Source: Clostridia bacterium
GTDB taxonomy: Bacteria > Bacillota > Clostridia > Oscillospirales > Acutalibacteraceae
NCBI GenBank assembly: GCA_017430145.1
Contig: JAFRNP010000125.1
Location: forward strand, 1 to 34,293
Length of the DNA: 34,293 nt
Direction: 5' to 3'
In this document: positions 14,819-22,970 of the stretch, one piece after another
Layout of the letters: each line of letters starts with the position of its first letter
Numbering within the stretch: the first letter of the stretch is position 1
Made by a program: the position numbers and the translations under genes
Notes under the pieces: model-generated
Told to the model about the DNA's origin: nothing
The model's input: only the letters and a program-made list of their open reading frames with translations
Databases searched by the model: none

Positions 14819-17017
14819 ATGTTTGATGCGTTCAGAAAATTTGAAACCACCCTTGCCGGGCGTCCCTTTGTGGTAGAGACCGGCAAAATGGCGCAGCTCG
14901 CCTCCGGTTCGTGCCTCGTGCGCTACGGCGAGACCGAGATCCTGTGCACCGCCACCATGTCCGACAAGCCCAGAGAGGGCATTGACTTTTTCCCGCTGTC
15001 CATCGACTTTGAGGAAAAGCTGTATTCCGTGGGCAAGATCCCCGGTTCCTTCCAGCGCAGAGAGGGCCGCGCCAGTGAAAAGGCCGTGCTTGCGGCGCGC
15101 GTCATCGACCGCCCCATCCGCCCGCTGTTCCCGAAGGATATGCGCAACGACGTGGGCATCGTGTGCACCGTCATGAGCGTGGATCCCGACTGCCTGCCTG
15201 AGATCGCCGCCATGATCGGCGTCTCCATCGCCCTGTCCATCTCCCCCATCCCGTGGGCGGGCCCCATCTCCGGCGTCTCCGTGGGACTGGTTGACGGCCA
15301 GTTCGTCATCAACCCCACCGCCGAAGAGCGTGAAAAGTCCGAAATGGCCGTTACCGTCGCCTCCACCGAGGATCTGATCGCCATGATCGAGGCGGGCGCC
15401 AACGAGATCGACAACGACACCATGTTCGACGCCATCATGTTCGCCCACAAGGAGAACCAGAAGATGGTGGAGTTCATCAAGGGCATCCAGAAGGAGATCG
15501 GCAAAGAGAAGACCGACTTCCCCTCCAACGACCCCGCGCCCGAAATGTACGAGGCGGTCAAGGAATTCGCCATCGAGGACGTAAAGGCCGCCCTCGACAC
15601 CGACGACAAGCGCGTCAGAGACGAGCGCCTGCTGCCCGTTTACGCCGCCGTACACGAGAAGTTTGACGAGCAGTTCCCGGAGCAGACCGAAAAGCTGGAC
15701 GACTGCCTGTACAAACTGCAGAAGTATATCGTGCGCCGCTGGCTGCTTGACGAAGGCAAGCGCGTGGACGGCCGCGGCATCGACGAGATGCGCCCGCTGG
15801 CAGCAGAGGTCGACCTGCTCAGCCGCGTACACGGTTCCGGTATGTTCACGAGAGGCCAGACCCAGGTGCTCACCGTGACCACCCTCGGCACCGTCGGCGA
15901 CGCGCAGGAGCTGGACGGCATTGACGAGCAGACCGAAAAGCGCTATATCCACCACTACAACTTCCCCTCCTACTCCGTCGGCGAGACCAAACCCTCCCGC
16001 GGCCCCGGCAGACGGGAGATCGGCCACGGCGCTCTCGCGGAGCGCGCCCTGCTGCCCGTGATCCCCTCCATTGAGGAGTTCCCCTATACCATCCGTCTGG
16101 TCAGCGAAGTGCTGTCCTCCAACGGCTCCACCTCCCAGGCGTCCATCTGCGGCTCCACGCTGTCTTTGATGGCTGCGGGCGTGCCGATCAAGGCGCCGGT
16201 CGCCGGTATCTCCTGCGGCCTTGTGACCGAGGGCGACCGCTTTATGACCATGGTGGATATCCAGGGGCTGGAGGATTTCTTCGGCGATATGGACTTCAAG
16301 GTCGGCGGCACCAAAAAGGGCATTACGGCGATCCAGATGGATACCAAGATCCACGGCCTGACCCCCGAGATCGTGAAAGAAGCCTTTGAAAAGACCTACA
16401 AGGCCCGCTGCAAGATCCTGGACGAAGTCATGCTGCCCGTGATCCCCGAGCCCAGAAAAGAACTCTCCAAGTACGCGCCCAAGCTGATCACCACCAAGAT
16501 CGATCCCGAAAAGATCGGCGACGTGATCGGCAAGCAGGGCAAGATCATCCAGAAGATCTGCGCCGAGTGCAACTGCAAGATCGATATCGAGGACGACGGC
16601 TCCGTGTTCATCGCCTCCACCGACCTTGAGGCCGCAAACCGCGCGCTGAACATGATCGAGACCATCGCCAAGGATCCGGAGGTCGGCGCGATCTACAAGG
16701 GCGTCGTCACCCGCCTGATGAGCTTCGGCGCCTTCGTCGAGATCGCCCCCGGCAAGGAGGGCATGGTCCATATCAGCCACCTGGACGTCAAGCGCACCGA
16801 GCGTGTGGAGGACGTGGTGAACGTGGGCGACGAGATCATCGTGGAAGTGCTGCCCGTGGACGACCAGGGCAGGCTGAACCTCTCCCGCCGCAACGCGCTT
16901 ATAAAGGTGGAAGGCCTGAAGCCCGAAAACGATATCAGCGACCAGGCGCGCAGGCCCCGCAGAGAAGGCGGCCGCGACGGCGGACGCGACTTCAAGGGCG
17001 GCAAAAGAAGAGGCTAA
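14819..17017 (+). CDS. pnp: Polyribonucleotide nucleotidyltransferase (PNPase)
   Basis: A 732-residue phosphate-dependent 3'-5' exoribonuclease, full length for the family. Two RNase PH-like domains (about 1-210 and 310-540) flank the all-helical linker; the second contains GPGRREIGHGALAERAL. The KH domain includes IGDVIGKQGKIIQKI (about 565-580) and the S1 domain GVVTRLMSFGAFVEI ... GMVHISHL follows (about 628-700). A basic Arg/Gly-rich tail (RRPRREGGRDGGRDFKGG) ends it, as in many PNPases. AAAAGGAG stands about 11 nt before ATG 14819. It works in mRNA turnover in the cytoplasm. Expression is probably shaped by the long palindrome just upstream. Confidence 0.98.
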   Translation: MFDAFRKFETTLAGRPFVVETGKMAQLASGSCLVRYGETEILCTATMSDKPREGIDFFPLSIDFEEKLYSVGKIPGSFQRREGRASEKAVLAARVIDRPIRPLFPKDMRNDVGIVCTVMSVDPDCLPEIAAMIGVSIALSISPIPWAGPISGVSVGLVDGQFVINPTAEEREKSEMAVTVASTEDLIAMIEAGANEIDNDTMFDAIMFAHKENQKMVEFIKGIQKEIGKEKTDFPSNDPAPEMYEAVKEFAIEDVKAALDTDDKRVRDERLLPVYAAVHEKFDEQFPEQTEKLDDCLYKLQKYIVRRWLLDEGKRVDGRGIDEMRPLAAEVDLLSRVHGSGMFTRGQTQVLTVTTLGTVGDAQELDGIDEQTEKRYIHHYNFPSYSVGETKPSRGPGRREIGHGALAERALLPVIPSIEEFPYTIRLVSEVLSSNGSTSQASICGSTLSLMAAGVPIKAPVAGISCGLVTEGDRFMTMVDIQGLEDFFGDMDFKVGGTKKGITAIQMDTKIHGLTPEIVKEAFEKTYKARCKILDEVMLPVIPEPRKELSKYAPKLITTKIDPEKIGDVIGKQGKIIQKICAECNCKIDIEDDGSVFIASTDLEAANRALNMIETIAKDPEVGAIYKGVVTRLMSFGAFVEIAPGKEGMVHISHLDVKRTERVEDVVNVGDEIIVEVLPVDDQGRLNLSRRNALIKVEGLKPENDISDQARRPRREGGRDGGRDFKGGKRRG

Positions 17018-17039
17018 TCCGATTACGCAACGTTAACGG

Positions 17040-17076
17040 ACGGGACCCGTTTCCGATGGAAACAGGTCCCGTTTTT
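17040..17076 (+). terminator. Intrinsic terminator of pnp
   Basis: ACGGGACC (17040-17047) pairs with GGTCCCGT (17065-17072), extended inside by GTTTCC/GGAAAC around a gat loop after one mismatch, and runs into TTTTT (17072-17076). Confidence 0.92.
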
Positions 17077-17095
17077 CATTGTGTTCGATACGCAT

Positions 17096-17139
17096 AAAAA
17101 AAGTCGCCGTGAGCATTTCTTCATTAGCGTCAGCGACTT
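17096..17139 (-). terminator. Intrinsic terminator of the minus-strand glutamate synthase operon
   Basis: On the minus strand AAGTCGC (17139-17133) pairs with GCGACTT (17107-17101), with further interrupted pairing inside, followed by a T-run (A-run 17096-17102 on the plus strand). It lies between the convergent pnp and ANTAR genes. Confidence 0.8.
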
Positions 17140-17146
17140 CACCAGC

Positions 17147-17190
17147 CCCGAAGGGGCGTCTTCATTCTCCCGAAGGGGCGTCTTCATTCT
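17147..17190. repeat. 22-bp perfect tandem duplication across the ANTAR gene stop
   Basis: Positions 17147-17168 and 17169-17190 are identical. Each copy starts CCCGAAGGGG and ends TTCATTCT. The ANTAR stop codon (17184-17186) lies in the second copy, so the duplication places a second copy of the gene end just downstream. Each copy has a short GC hairpin (CCCC-gaa-GGGG). Confidence 0.85.
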
Positions 17191-17771
17191 TTCTCCGGGG
17201 GGTTCAGGATCTCCTCGGCGACGGCGCGGCGGGTGATGCAGCGGTCCATCGCCTGCTTTTCAATATACCGGTGGGCGGTGGGCTCGTCCATATGCGCGTG
17301 CTCGATCAGCACCCATTTGGCGCGGTTGACAAGCCGGATCTCCTCCATCTTCTCTTCCAGCGTCAGCGTCCGCCGCTCGGTCTTTCTGAGCCGCTCCCGG
17401 GCGCTTGCCATCCAGCCGAGAACGGTCTCCATCATGCTGCGGGACGTGGGCTTTGAGACGGTAAAGACGCCATGCTCCGAGACCCGGTCCGTGACCTCGG
17501 TGAAATAGTCCGAACGCACCATCAGCAGGACCACGGTCTCGCTGCCGCTGCACAGGTCGATGGCGAACCGGAGCCCCGGATCGTCCGGCAAGGGGGAATT
17601 GACGATCACAAAATCGTACGTCTGCTCGCCAAAGATGCGCCTTGCGCTGCTGATATCGGACGCCACGTCGATCTTTTGGCATTTTGCAGCCAAAATCTCC
17701 GTCAAAGCGCGGTTGAGGCTTTCGGCGGCGGAAACCAGAAGCACGCTGTATAAACGTACCTTCAGCGACAT
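17184..17771 (-). CDS. ANTAR-domain antiterminator regulator with degenerate receiver
   Basis: A 195-residue protein. The C-terminal about 60 residues (EEKMEEIRLVNRAKWVLIEH, TAHRYIEKQAMD, AVAEEIL) are an ANTAR domain, an RNA-binding module that relieves intrinsic terminators in leaders. The N-terminal part has the receiver fold, but the acidic pair is replaced (LLVSAAES at 11-18) and the phospho-acceptor position is Asn58 in VIVNSPLPD; the Lys-Pro of KPTS (107-108) is kept. It is thus probably a pseudo-receiver not controlled by normal phosphorylation. The predicted start (ATG 17771) has AAAGGAGGGG upstream. It ends the glutamine synthetase/glutamate synthase operon, which points to nitrogen control. 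Likely targets are the hairpins in the two divergent leaders at 24098-24480. Confidence 0.9.
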   Translation of the reverse strand: MSLKVRLYSVLLVSAAESLNRALTEILAAKCQKIDVASDISSARRIFGEQTYDFVIVNSPLPDDPGLRFAIDLCSGSETVVLLMVRSDYFTEVTDRVSEHGVFTVSKPTSRSMMETVLGWMASARERLRKTERRTLTLEEKMEEIRLVNRAKWVLIEHAHMDEPTAHRYIEKQAMDRCITRRAVAEEILNPPEKE

Positions 17772-17837
17772 ATTCTCCCCTCCTTTCCTGCTTTCGATCC
17801 GTTTTTGCGTTTATGCCGCGGAATGCGGAATAACTGC

Positions 17838-19052
17838 TTAATTACCGGCGCAATAGGCGTCTATGACAGCGGCGGGAAGATGCGCACGGATAAAGGCGCT
17901 GTCCGACGCCGCCTGCCGCGCTTCATCCAGCGACTGCGGCAGCTTGCGATAGCGGGAAAGCGTTTCTTCGTCCGCCGTAAACAGGTTCAGATCCGCAGCA
18001 GCCGGCAGCGCCGTCCCTTCGGCGATCCCGTCCAGCGCCGCGTGGATCATCAGCGCAAAGGCAATGTACGGGTTTGCGGACGGATCCGGCGAACGCAGCT
18101 CCATACGGCGGTACTCCCCGACAGCCGCGGGGATCCGGATAAGCTGCGAGCGGTTCTCCCTTGACCAGGAGACGTATCCCGGCGCCTTTTGCTGCCCGAG
18201 CCTGCGGTAGGAGCTTTCGGTCGGGTTCAAAAACAGCGTCATCGCGGGGACCTTGTCCAGAATGCCCGCAATGATCGATTCAAATACGGCGTCGTTCTCC
18301 GCGGGCTGCACGGACATATTGATGTGGAAGCCGTTGCCCGGCGCGTTGTCCAGAGGCTTTGCGGAAAAATCCGCGTGATAGCCGCCGAGATGCGCCACCG
18401 TTTCCACAACGGTCTGGAAGATGATCGCCTGGTCGGCGGCGGTCAGGGCGTCCGCGTAACGGAAATCGATCTCGTTCTGCCCCGGGCCCTCCTCGTGGTG
18501 GGAGCTTTCGGGGCGCACGCCCATCTGCTCCAGCGTCAGGCACACGTCCCGGCGCACGTTCTCTCCCCTGTCGGCGGGGGCGATATCCATATAGCCCGCC
18601 GCGTCGCACGGGACCTTTGTGGGAAGGCCGTTTTCATCCAGACGGAACAGATAGAATTCCTGCTCCGCGCCGAAGAAAAACCCGTACCCCATCTCCTTCG
18701 CCCGCTCCATGGCCCTTTTCAGAATGTAGCGGGGATCCAGCTCAAAGGGCGATCCGTCCGGGCGGGTGATCCCGGAGACCATCCGCACCACCCTGCCGTG
18801 CTCCGGACGCCACGGGAGCGACGTCAGCGTTTCGGGCTCCGGGCGCAGGAACAGATCGCTGCGGGTCTCGTTGCCGAACCCGGCGATGGCGGAGGCGTCA
18901 AAGGCGATGCCGTGCCGGAAGGCGCGGGGCAATTCATCGGGCATAACGGAAATGTTTTTCCGTTTGCCGAAGACGTCGCAGAACGCAAGCCTGATAAACT
19001 TTACGTCCTCCTCCTGCATATACTGCATGATCTCATCCACTTCGTATTTCAT
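17838..19052 (-). CDS. glnA: Glutamine synthetase, short type I
   Basis: Makes glutamine from glutamate, ammonia and ATP. At 404 residues it is shorter than the usual 440-470 but has the whole type-I core: N-terminal beta-grasp (FIRLAFCDVFGKRKNISV), metal-binding FGAEQEFYLF, SHHEEGPGQNEID, GNGFHINMS, NPTESSYRRL, SRENRSQLIRIP and RSPDPSANPYIAFA. The adenylylation loop typical of the beta subclass is not evident. ATG 19052 follows AAAGGAA. It lies 16 nt downstream of the GltB3-type gene and 66 nt upstream of the ANTAR gene, so GS and GOGAT are probably co-expressed. A second, unrelated class (GSIII) is encoded at 25846. Confidence 0.93.
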   Translation of the reverse strand: MKYEVDEIMQYMQEEDVKFIRLAFCDVFGKRKNISVMPDELPRAFRHGIAFDASAIAGFGNETRSDLFLRPEPETLTSLPWRPEHGRVVRMVSGITRPDGSPFELDPRYILKRAMERAKEMGYGFFFGAEQEFYLFRLDENGLPTKVPCDAAGYMDIAPADRGENVRRDVCLTLEQMGVRPESSHHEEGPGQNEIDFRYADALTAADQAIIFQTVVETVAHLGGYHADFSAKPLDNAPGNGFHINMSVQPAENDAVFESIIAGILDKVPAMTLFLNPTESSYRRLGQQKAPGYVSWSRENRSQLIRIPAAVGEYRRMELRSPDPSANPYIAFALMIHAALDGIAEGTALPAAADLNLFTADEETLSRYRKLPQSLDEARQAASDSAFIRAHLPAAVIDAYCAGN

Positions 19053-19068
19053 AGCGGTTCCTTTCCGG

Positions 19069-19788
19069 TCAGTTTGCTACGTACATCTGCTGATAAGGAT
19101 TTTTCGTATCCGGGACCACCACCGTAAAGGGACAGTCCGGGACCATAGCTCTATCATACCCGAAATATCTGCAATAATCAACAAGAATTTGCTCGATCTC
19201 ACACATTTCCTCCGCATTTGCGCTGCGCGCGGTCACCTGCGGCGGGAACCGCACGCCGGCGCAGTCCGAACGCAGATACAGCCTGCCGCCGTGCATGCCG
19301 GTGCAGGGGAAGTTGCTGACGATACGCCTGCCTTCGGCGCCGATGCCGAGCACGGCGATCACGCCGCCCGCCTGGTACTCGCCGAGAAAGCTGCCCGCCG
19401 TGCCGCCGATGACCAGAAGCGGCGATTTTTCTTTGTACGCCTTCATGTGGATGCCTGCCCGGTAGCCGGCGTTCCCTTTCACAAAGATCCTGCCGCCGCG
19501 CATGGCGTAGCCCGCCGCGTCGCCGATATTCCCGTGGACCACGATCTGCCCGGCGTTCATGGTGTCTCCCACCGCGTCCTGGGCGTTGGCGAAAACGGTG
19601 ATATTCGCACCGTTCAGATATGCCCCGAGGGCGTTGCCCGGCACGCCGCGGATCGCGATCTCCTTATCCGCCATCCCGGCGGCGATAAAGCGCTGCCCGC
19701 AGCAGTTGAGCAGTTCGCAGCCGTTCCCGGCCTGCCTGACGGCTTCGTTGACGGCGCGGAAATCCATTCCTTTTACGTCGATGCGCAT
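19069..19788 (-). CDS. Glutamate synthase GXGXG-domain subunit (GltB C-terminal type)
   Basis: A 239-residue stand-alone version of the right-handed beta-helix (GXGXG) domain that forms the C-terminus of the large subunit of bacterial glutamate synthase. The repeated pattern of hydrophobic strand plus glycine turns is visible throughout (AGQIVVHGNIGDAAGYAMRG, GRIFVKGNAGYRAG). In the complete enzyme this domain is structural, linking the amidotransferase and FMN domains. The start ATG 19788 lies 3 nt after the stop of the preceding oxidoreductase gene, with GAGGTGG in that gene's end. It is part of a split, archaeal-style GOGAT. Confidence 0.92.
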   Translation of the reverse strand: MRIDVKGMDFRAVNEAVRQAGNGCELLNCCGQRFIAAGMADKEIAIRGVPGNALGAYLNGANITVFANAQDAVGDTMNAGQIVVHGNIGDAAGYAMRGGRIFVKGNAGYRAGIHMKAYKEKSPLLVIGGTAGSFLGEYQAGGVIAVLGIGAEGRRIVSNFPCTGMHGGRLYLRSDCAGVRFPPQVTARSANAEEMCEIEQILVDYCRYFGYDRAMVPDCPFTVVVPDTKNPYQQMYVAN

Positions 19789-19791
19789 CGC

Positions 19792-21024
19792 TTAAACCAC
19801 CTCTCCGAACATTTTTGCCCGTGTCTCCTTTGAAAACGCAGCGCTGGTCGCGGTTTTGCGGATCAGCGCAAAATCGACGCCCTCCAAAGGCGTACGGTTT
19901 CTGATAAGGGCGGTATATAGCCCCGCGCGCTGCGTCTCTCCGATCAGGATAAAGCCTTTGAGCACCCCGTCGGCGGTAAAAAACTTTTTGCTGCCGAGGG
20001 CAGTTTTTTCTTCGTACACGTCCCCCGTGTAGGTGCCGGCGGTCATGATATGCAAACCGAAAAAGCCGATGGCGTTCATCGGGATGGCGTCGGTCAGCTT
20101 CTTTTCACCGCCCGCCATATTGACGCCCGCCGTATAGCCCTGAAAACAGGCGTTCGGCATCAGCGCCAGCACGCGGCGCGCCCCGAAGGAGACGTCCTCG
20201 CCCTCGGCGCAGTCCCCGGCAGCGAATACGTCCGGCAGGGAGGTCTCCATTTTTTCATTGACCGTGATCCCTCTGCCGCAGGCGCCGCCCGCGTTTTTTA
20301 CAAGCGCCGTGTTCGCCCTGACGCCAACCGCCAGTACCAGCACGTCGAAGCGCACGATTTCGCCGTTTTTCATCTGCGCCGTATTCCCATCGAACCGGTC
20401 CACGGTATCGCCCAGCAGAAAGCGCAGGCCCTTCTGCTCCAGATGCGCCTGCACGGCCTTTGCGCCGTCGGCGTCCAGGATACTGGAAAGCACCCGGTCC
20501 GCAAGGTCACAGACCGTGATGCTGCGCGCCCTGCCGTAAAGCCCCTCTGCGCATTTCAGCCCTATGAGCCCCGCGCCCACGATCAGCACGTCCTTCGGCG
20601 TTTCGGTCGCTTTTTCAAGCTGCAGCGCGTCGTCCATCGTCATGAACGAATACTTTTCCCGTACGGTCTCAAGCCCCGCAAAAGGCGGCACGAAGGGCGA
20701 AGAACCCGCCGCCACGCATACGGCGTCGTAAGGGAGGACAGCGCCGTCGGAAAGGGAAACCGTTTTTGCCGCCGGGTCGATCGCCTCGGCAGTTTGCCCG
20801 TACAGCACCCGGCAGCCCGTTTTTTCGTAAAAATCCGGCGCGCGGTACCCGATCTTGGCGGGGTCCGCCCTGCCCTCCAAATAATAGGAGATCAGCGGCC
20901 GGCAATATGCGGGCCGGTTTTCCGCAGATATCACGGTGACGGCGCCGTCGGGGTCCACATTGCGGATCCCTTCGATACAGGCGCTTGCCGCCACGCCGTT
21001 GCCGACGATCACATACCGTTTCAC
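19792..21024 (-). CDS. FAD/NAD(P)-dependent oxidoreductase of split glutamate synthase
   Basis: A 410-residue pyridine nucleotide-disulfide-type flavoprotein: N-terminal FAD site VIVGNGVAASACIEG, second dinucleotide site VLIVGAGLIGLKCAEG near residue 145, and FAD-binding VFAAGDCAEG near residue 270. It lacks the redox-active CxxxxC pair and resembles NirB/NorW-like reductases. It probably passes electrons from NAD(P)H to the adjacent ferredoxin subunit for GOGAT. It begins with GTG at 21024, whose GTGA overlaps the stop of the ferredoxin gene by 4 nt, indicating translational coupling; GAGGAGG lies upstream. Confidence 0.9.
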   Translation of the reverse strand: MKRYVIVGNGVAASACIEGIRNVDPDGAVTVISAENRPAYCRPLISYYLEGRADPAKIGYRAPDFYEKTGCRVLYGQTAEAIDPAAKTVSLSDGAVLPYDAVCVAAGSSPFVPPFAGLETVREKYSFMTMDDALQLEKATETPKDVLIVGAGLIGLKCAEGLYGRARSITVCDLADRVLSSILDADGAKAVQAHLEQKGLRFLLGDTVDRFDGNTAQMKNGEIVRFDVLVLAVGVRANTALVKNAGGACGRGITVNEKMETSLPDVFAAGDCAEGEDVSFGARRVLALMPNACFQGYTAGVNMAGGEKKLTDAIPMNAIGFFGLHIMTAGTYTGDVYEEKTALGSKKFFTADGVLKGFILIGETQRAGLYTALIRNRTPLEGVDFALIRKTATSAAFSKETRAKMFGEVV

Positions 21025-21461
21025 TGCGCTTCCCTCCTCTCCTCAAATATGATCGCCCCGTTGGGGCAGCCGGCTACGCACGCAGGCGCGCCGCAGGCGT
21101 TTGTAAGGCAGAGCTCACATTTCTGCATCACGCCGTCTTCGCCGGGAGAGAGCGCCCCGTAAGGGCACACCAGCACACAGGTCAGGCACCCGACGCAGCG
21201 CGTCCGGTCCACTTTGACGACGCCATCCTCCCGCCGGATCGCCCCGGCGATACAGCTTTTGACGCACAAGGGATCCGTACAGTGCCGGCACGAAACGGCG
21301 TAGGTCACTGCGTCTTTGCCCTCGATATGGATGCGCGGAAAAATGGGCTTGCCCTTGAGCGCCGACGCCATATCCCGCATCCCGGAATTGGCGAACGCGC
21401 AGTTATACTCGCACAGATGGCAGCCGAGGCACCATTCTTCGTTCACATAGATCCGTTTCAT
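21021..21461 (-). CDS. Four-cluster 4Fe-4S ferredoxin-type subunit
   Basis: The 146-residue protein has four cysteine groups suited to four [4Fe-4S] clusters: CLGCHLCEYNC, CRHCTDPLCVKSC, CVGCLTCVLVCP and CELCLTNACGAPACVAGCP. This is the electron-transfer (HycB/DmsB-like) type found with split glutamate synthases in Clostridia. It sits between the FMN subunit and the flavoprotein, as expected for an electron path NAD(P)H - FAD - FeS - FMN. It is separated from the FMN subunit gene by 3 nt. Confidence 0.92.
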   Translation of the reverse strand: MKRIYVNEEWCLGCHLCEYNCAFANSGMRDMASALKGKPIFPRIHIEGKDAVTYAVSCRHCTDPLCVKSCIAGAIRREDGVVKVDRTRCVGCLTCVLVCPYGALSPGEDGVMQKCELCLTNACGAPACVAGCPNGAIIFEERREAQ

Positions 21462-21464
21462 CCT

Positions 21465-22970
21465 TTATTCCCCCGCGTGGGAGATCCCGAGGATCTCCAG
21501 TTCCTTTTCCGTCAGGCCCACGCCTCTGAGCATGAGCCGGTTGCCTCTGAGCGCCTCAATGGAATTGATACCCATACCGCCGAGGAGCTCCTTGATCTCG
21601 TGCCGCCAGGCGTTCATGAGGTTTATAAGCCTTCTGCTGCCGTCGTCCGGGTTCAGGCGGCGGACCAGCTCCGGCTGCTGGGTGGCGATGCCCCAGTTGC
21701 ATTTGCCGCTCTGGCAGGTGCGGCACAGATGGCAGCCCAGCGCCAGAAGCGCCGCCGTCGCGATATAGCAGGCGTCCGCGCCCAGCGCGATCGCCTTGAC
21801 CACGTCCGCCGCGCTGCGCACGGACCCGCCGGCGATCAGGGACACGTTGTTTCGGATGCCCTCGTCCCGAAGCCTTTGGTCCACGGACGCATGCGCCAGC
21901 TCAATGGGGATCCCCACGTTGTCGCGGATGCGGGTCGGCGCTGCGCCGGTGCCGCCGCGGAAGCCGTCGATGGCAATGATATCTGCGCCGCTGCGGGCGA
22001 CGCCGCTGGCAATGGCGGCGATATTATGTACGGCCGCCACCTTTACGATGATCGGCTTCTGATAGCAGGTGGCCTCCTTTAACGAAAAAACGAGCTGCCG
22101 CAGGTCCTCGATGGAATAGATGTCGTGGTGCGGCGCCGGGGAGATCGCGTCGGACCCCTCCGGGATCATCCGGGTCCTCGAAACGTCCCCGACGATCTTC
22201 GCGCCGGGCAGGTGCCCGCCGATACCGGGCTTTGCGCCCTGCCCCATCTTGATCTCGATGGCGGCGCCGGCCTCCAGATACTTTTCGTGCACGCCGAACC
22301 GCCCGCTCGCCACCTGTACCACCGTGTTTTTCCCGTACCGGTAAAAATCCTCGTGCAGGCCGCCCTCGCCCGTATTGTACACGATCCCGAGCGCGGTTGC
22401 CGCCCGCGCCAGCGACGCGTGGGCGTTGTAGCTGATGGAACCGTAGCTCATGGCGGAAAACATAACGGGCATCGAAAGCTCGATCTGCGGCGGCAGGCGG
22501 CAGATCAGGCTGCCGTCGGGCCCGCGTTCGAGCTTCTCCGGCTTTTTGCCGAGGAACACGCGGGTCTCCATGGGTTCCCTTAAAGGGTCGATCGGCGGGT
22601 TCGTGACCTGGGAGGCGTTGATCAGCAGCCGGTCCCAATACACCGGCAGGGGCTTGGGGTTGCCCATGGAGGACAGAAGCACGCCGCCGGTGTTCGCCTG
22701 CTTGTAGATCTCCCGCACCGTATCGTTGTCCCAGTTGGCGTTTTCACGCAGGCGGCAGTCGCTTTTCACGATCTTGAGCGCCCGGGTGGGACACAGGGAG
22801 ACGCACCGCTGGCAGTTGACGCACTTGGTCTCGTCGCTGACCATCACGCCTTTTTCGTCGAGATACATATGGACCCCGTTGGCGCACTGCCGCTCACACA
22901 CCCGGCAGGCGATGCAGCGGGCGTCGCTGCGGACCACTTCAAATTCGGGGGTAATATTGATCCGAGTCAA
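21465..22970 (-). CDS. Glutamate synthase FMN-binding synthase subunit
   Basis: A 501-residue subunit with two N-terminal [4Fe-4S] motifs (C19/22/25/29 in CIACRVCERQC; C50/53/56/60 in CVNCQRCVSLCP) and the FMN-binding TIM barrel of glutamate synthase: MSYGSISYNAHASLARAA, NTGEGG, KMGQGAKPGIGGHLPG, IDGFRGGTGAAP. The CHLCRTCQSGKCNWGIAT stretch carries the FeS cysteines of the synthase domain. It converts 2-oxoglutarate plus ammonia (from the amidotransferase subunit) to glutamate. I place the start at TTG 22970, giving MTRINITPEF, because AAAGGAGG lies 9 nt upstream and its TTGA overlaps the TGA stop of the amidotransferase gene by 4 nt; an upstream in-frame start at 23027 would overlap that gene by 61 nt. 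Confidence 0.93.
   Translation of the reverse strand: MTRINITPEFEVVRSDARCIACRVCERQCANGVHMYLDEKGVMVSDETKCVNCQRCVSLCPTRALKIVKSDCRLRENANWDNDTVREIYKQANTGGVLLSSMGNPKPLPVYWDRLLINASQVTNPPIDPLREPMETRVFLGKKPEKLERGPDGSLICRLPPQIELSMPVMFSAMSYGSISYNAHASLARAATALGIVYNTGEGGLHEDFYRYGKNTVVQVASGRFGVHEKYLEAGAAIEIKMGQGAKPGIGGHLPGAKIVGDVSRTRMIPEGSDAISPAPHHDIYSIEDLRQLVFSLKEATCYQKPIIVKVAAVHNIAAIASGVARSGADIIAIDGFRGGTGAAPTRIRDNVGIPIELAHASVDQRLRDEGIRNNVSLIAGGSVRSAADVVKAIALGADACYIATAALLALGCHLCRTCQSGKCNWGIATQQPELVRRLNPDDGSRRLINLMNAWRHEIKELLGGMGINSIEALRGNRLMLRGVGLTEKELEILGISHAGE

Noticed and set aside
14753-16780. Long open frame of about 675 codons on the strand opposite pnp
   Set aside because: It mirrors pnp, has the His/Gly/Asp/Val-rich composition of an antisense shadow in GC-rich DNA and no ribosome site or family motifs. 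Similar long antisense frames opposite the GH30/transporter genes, the InlB-repeat gene and amt/asnB were rejected for the same reason.
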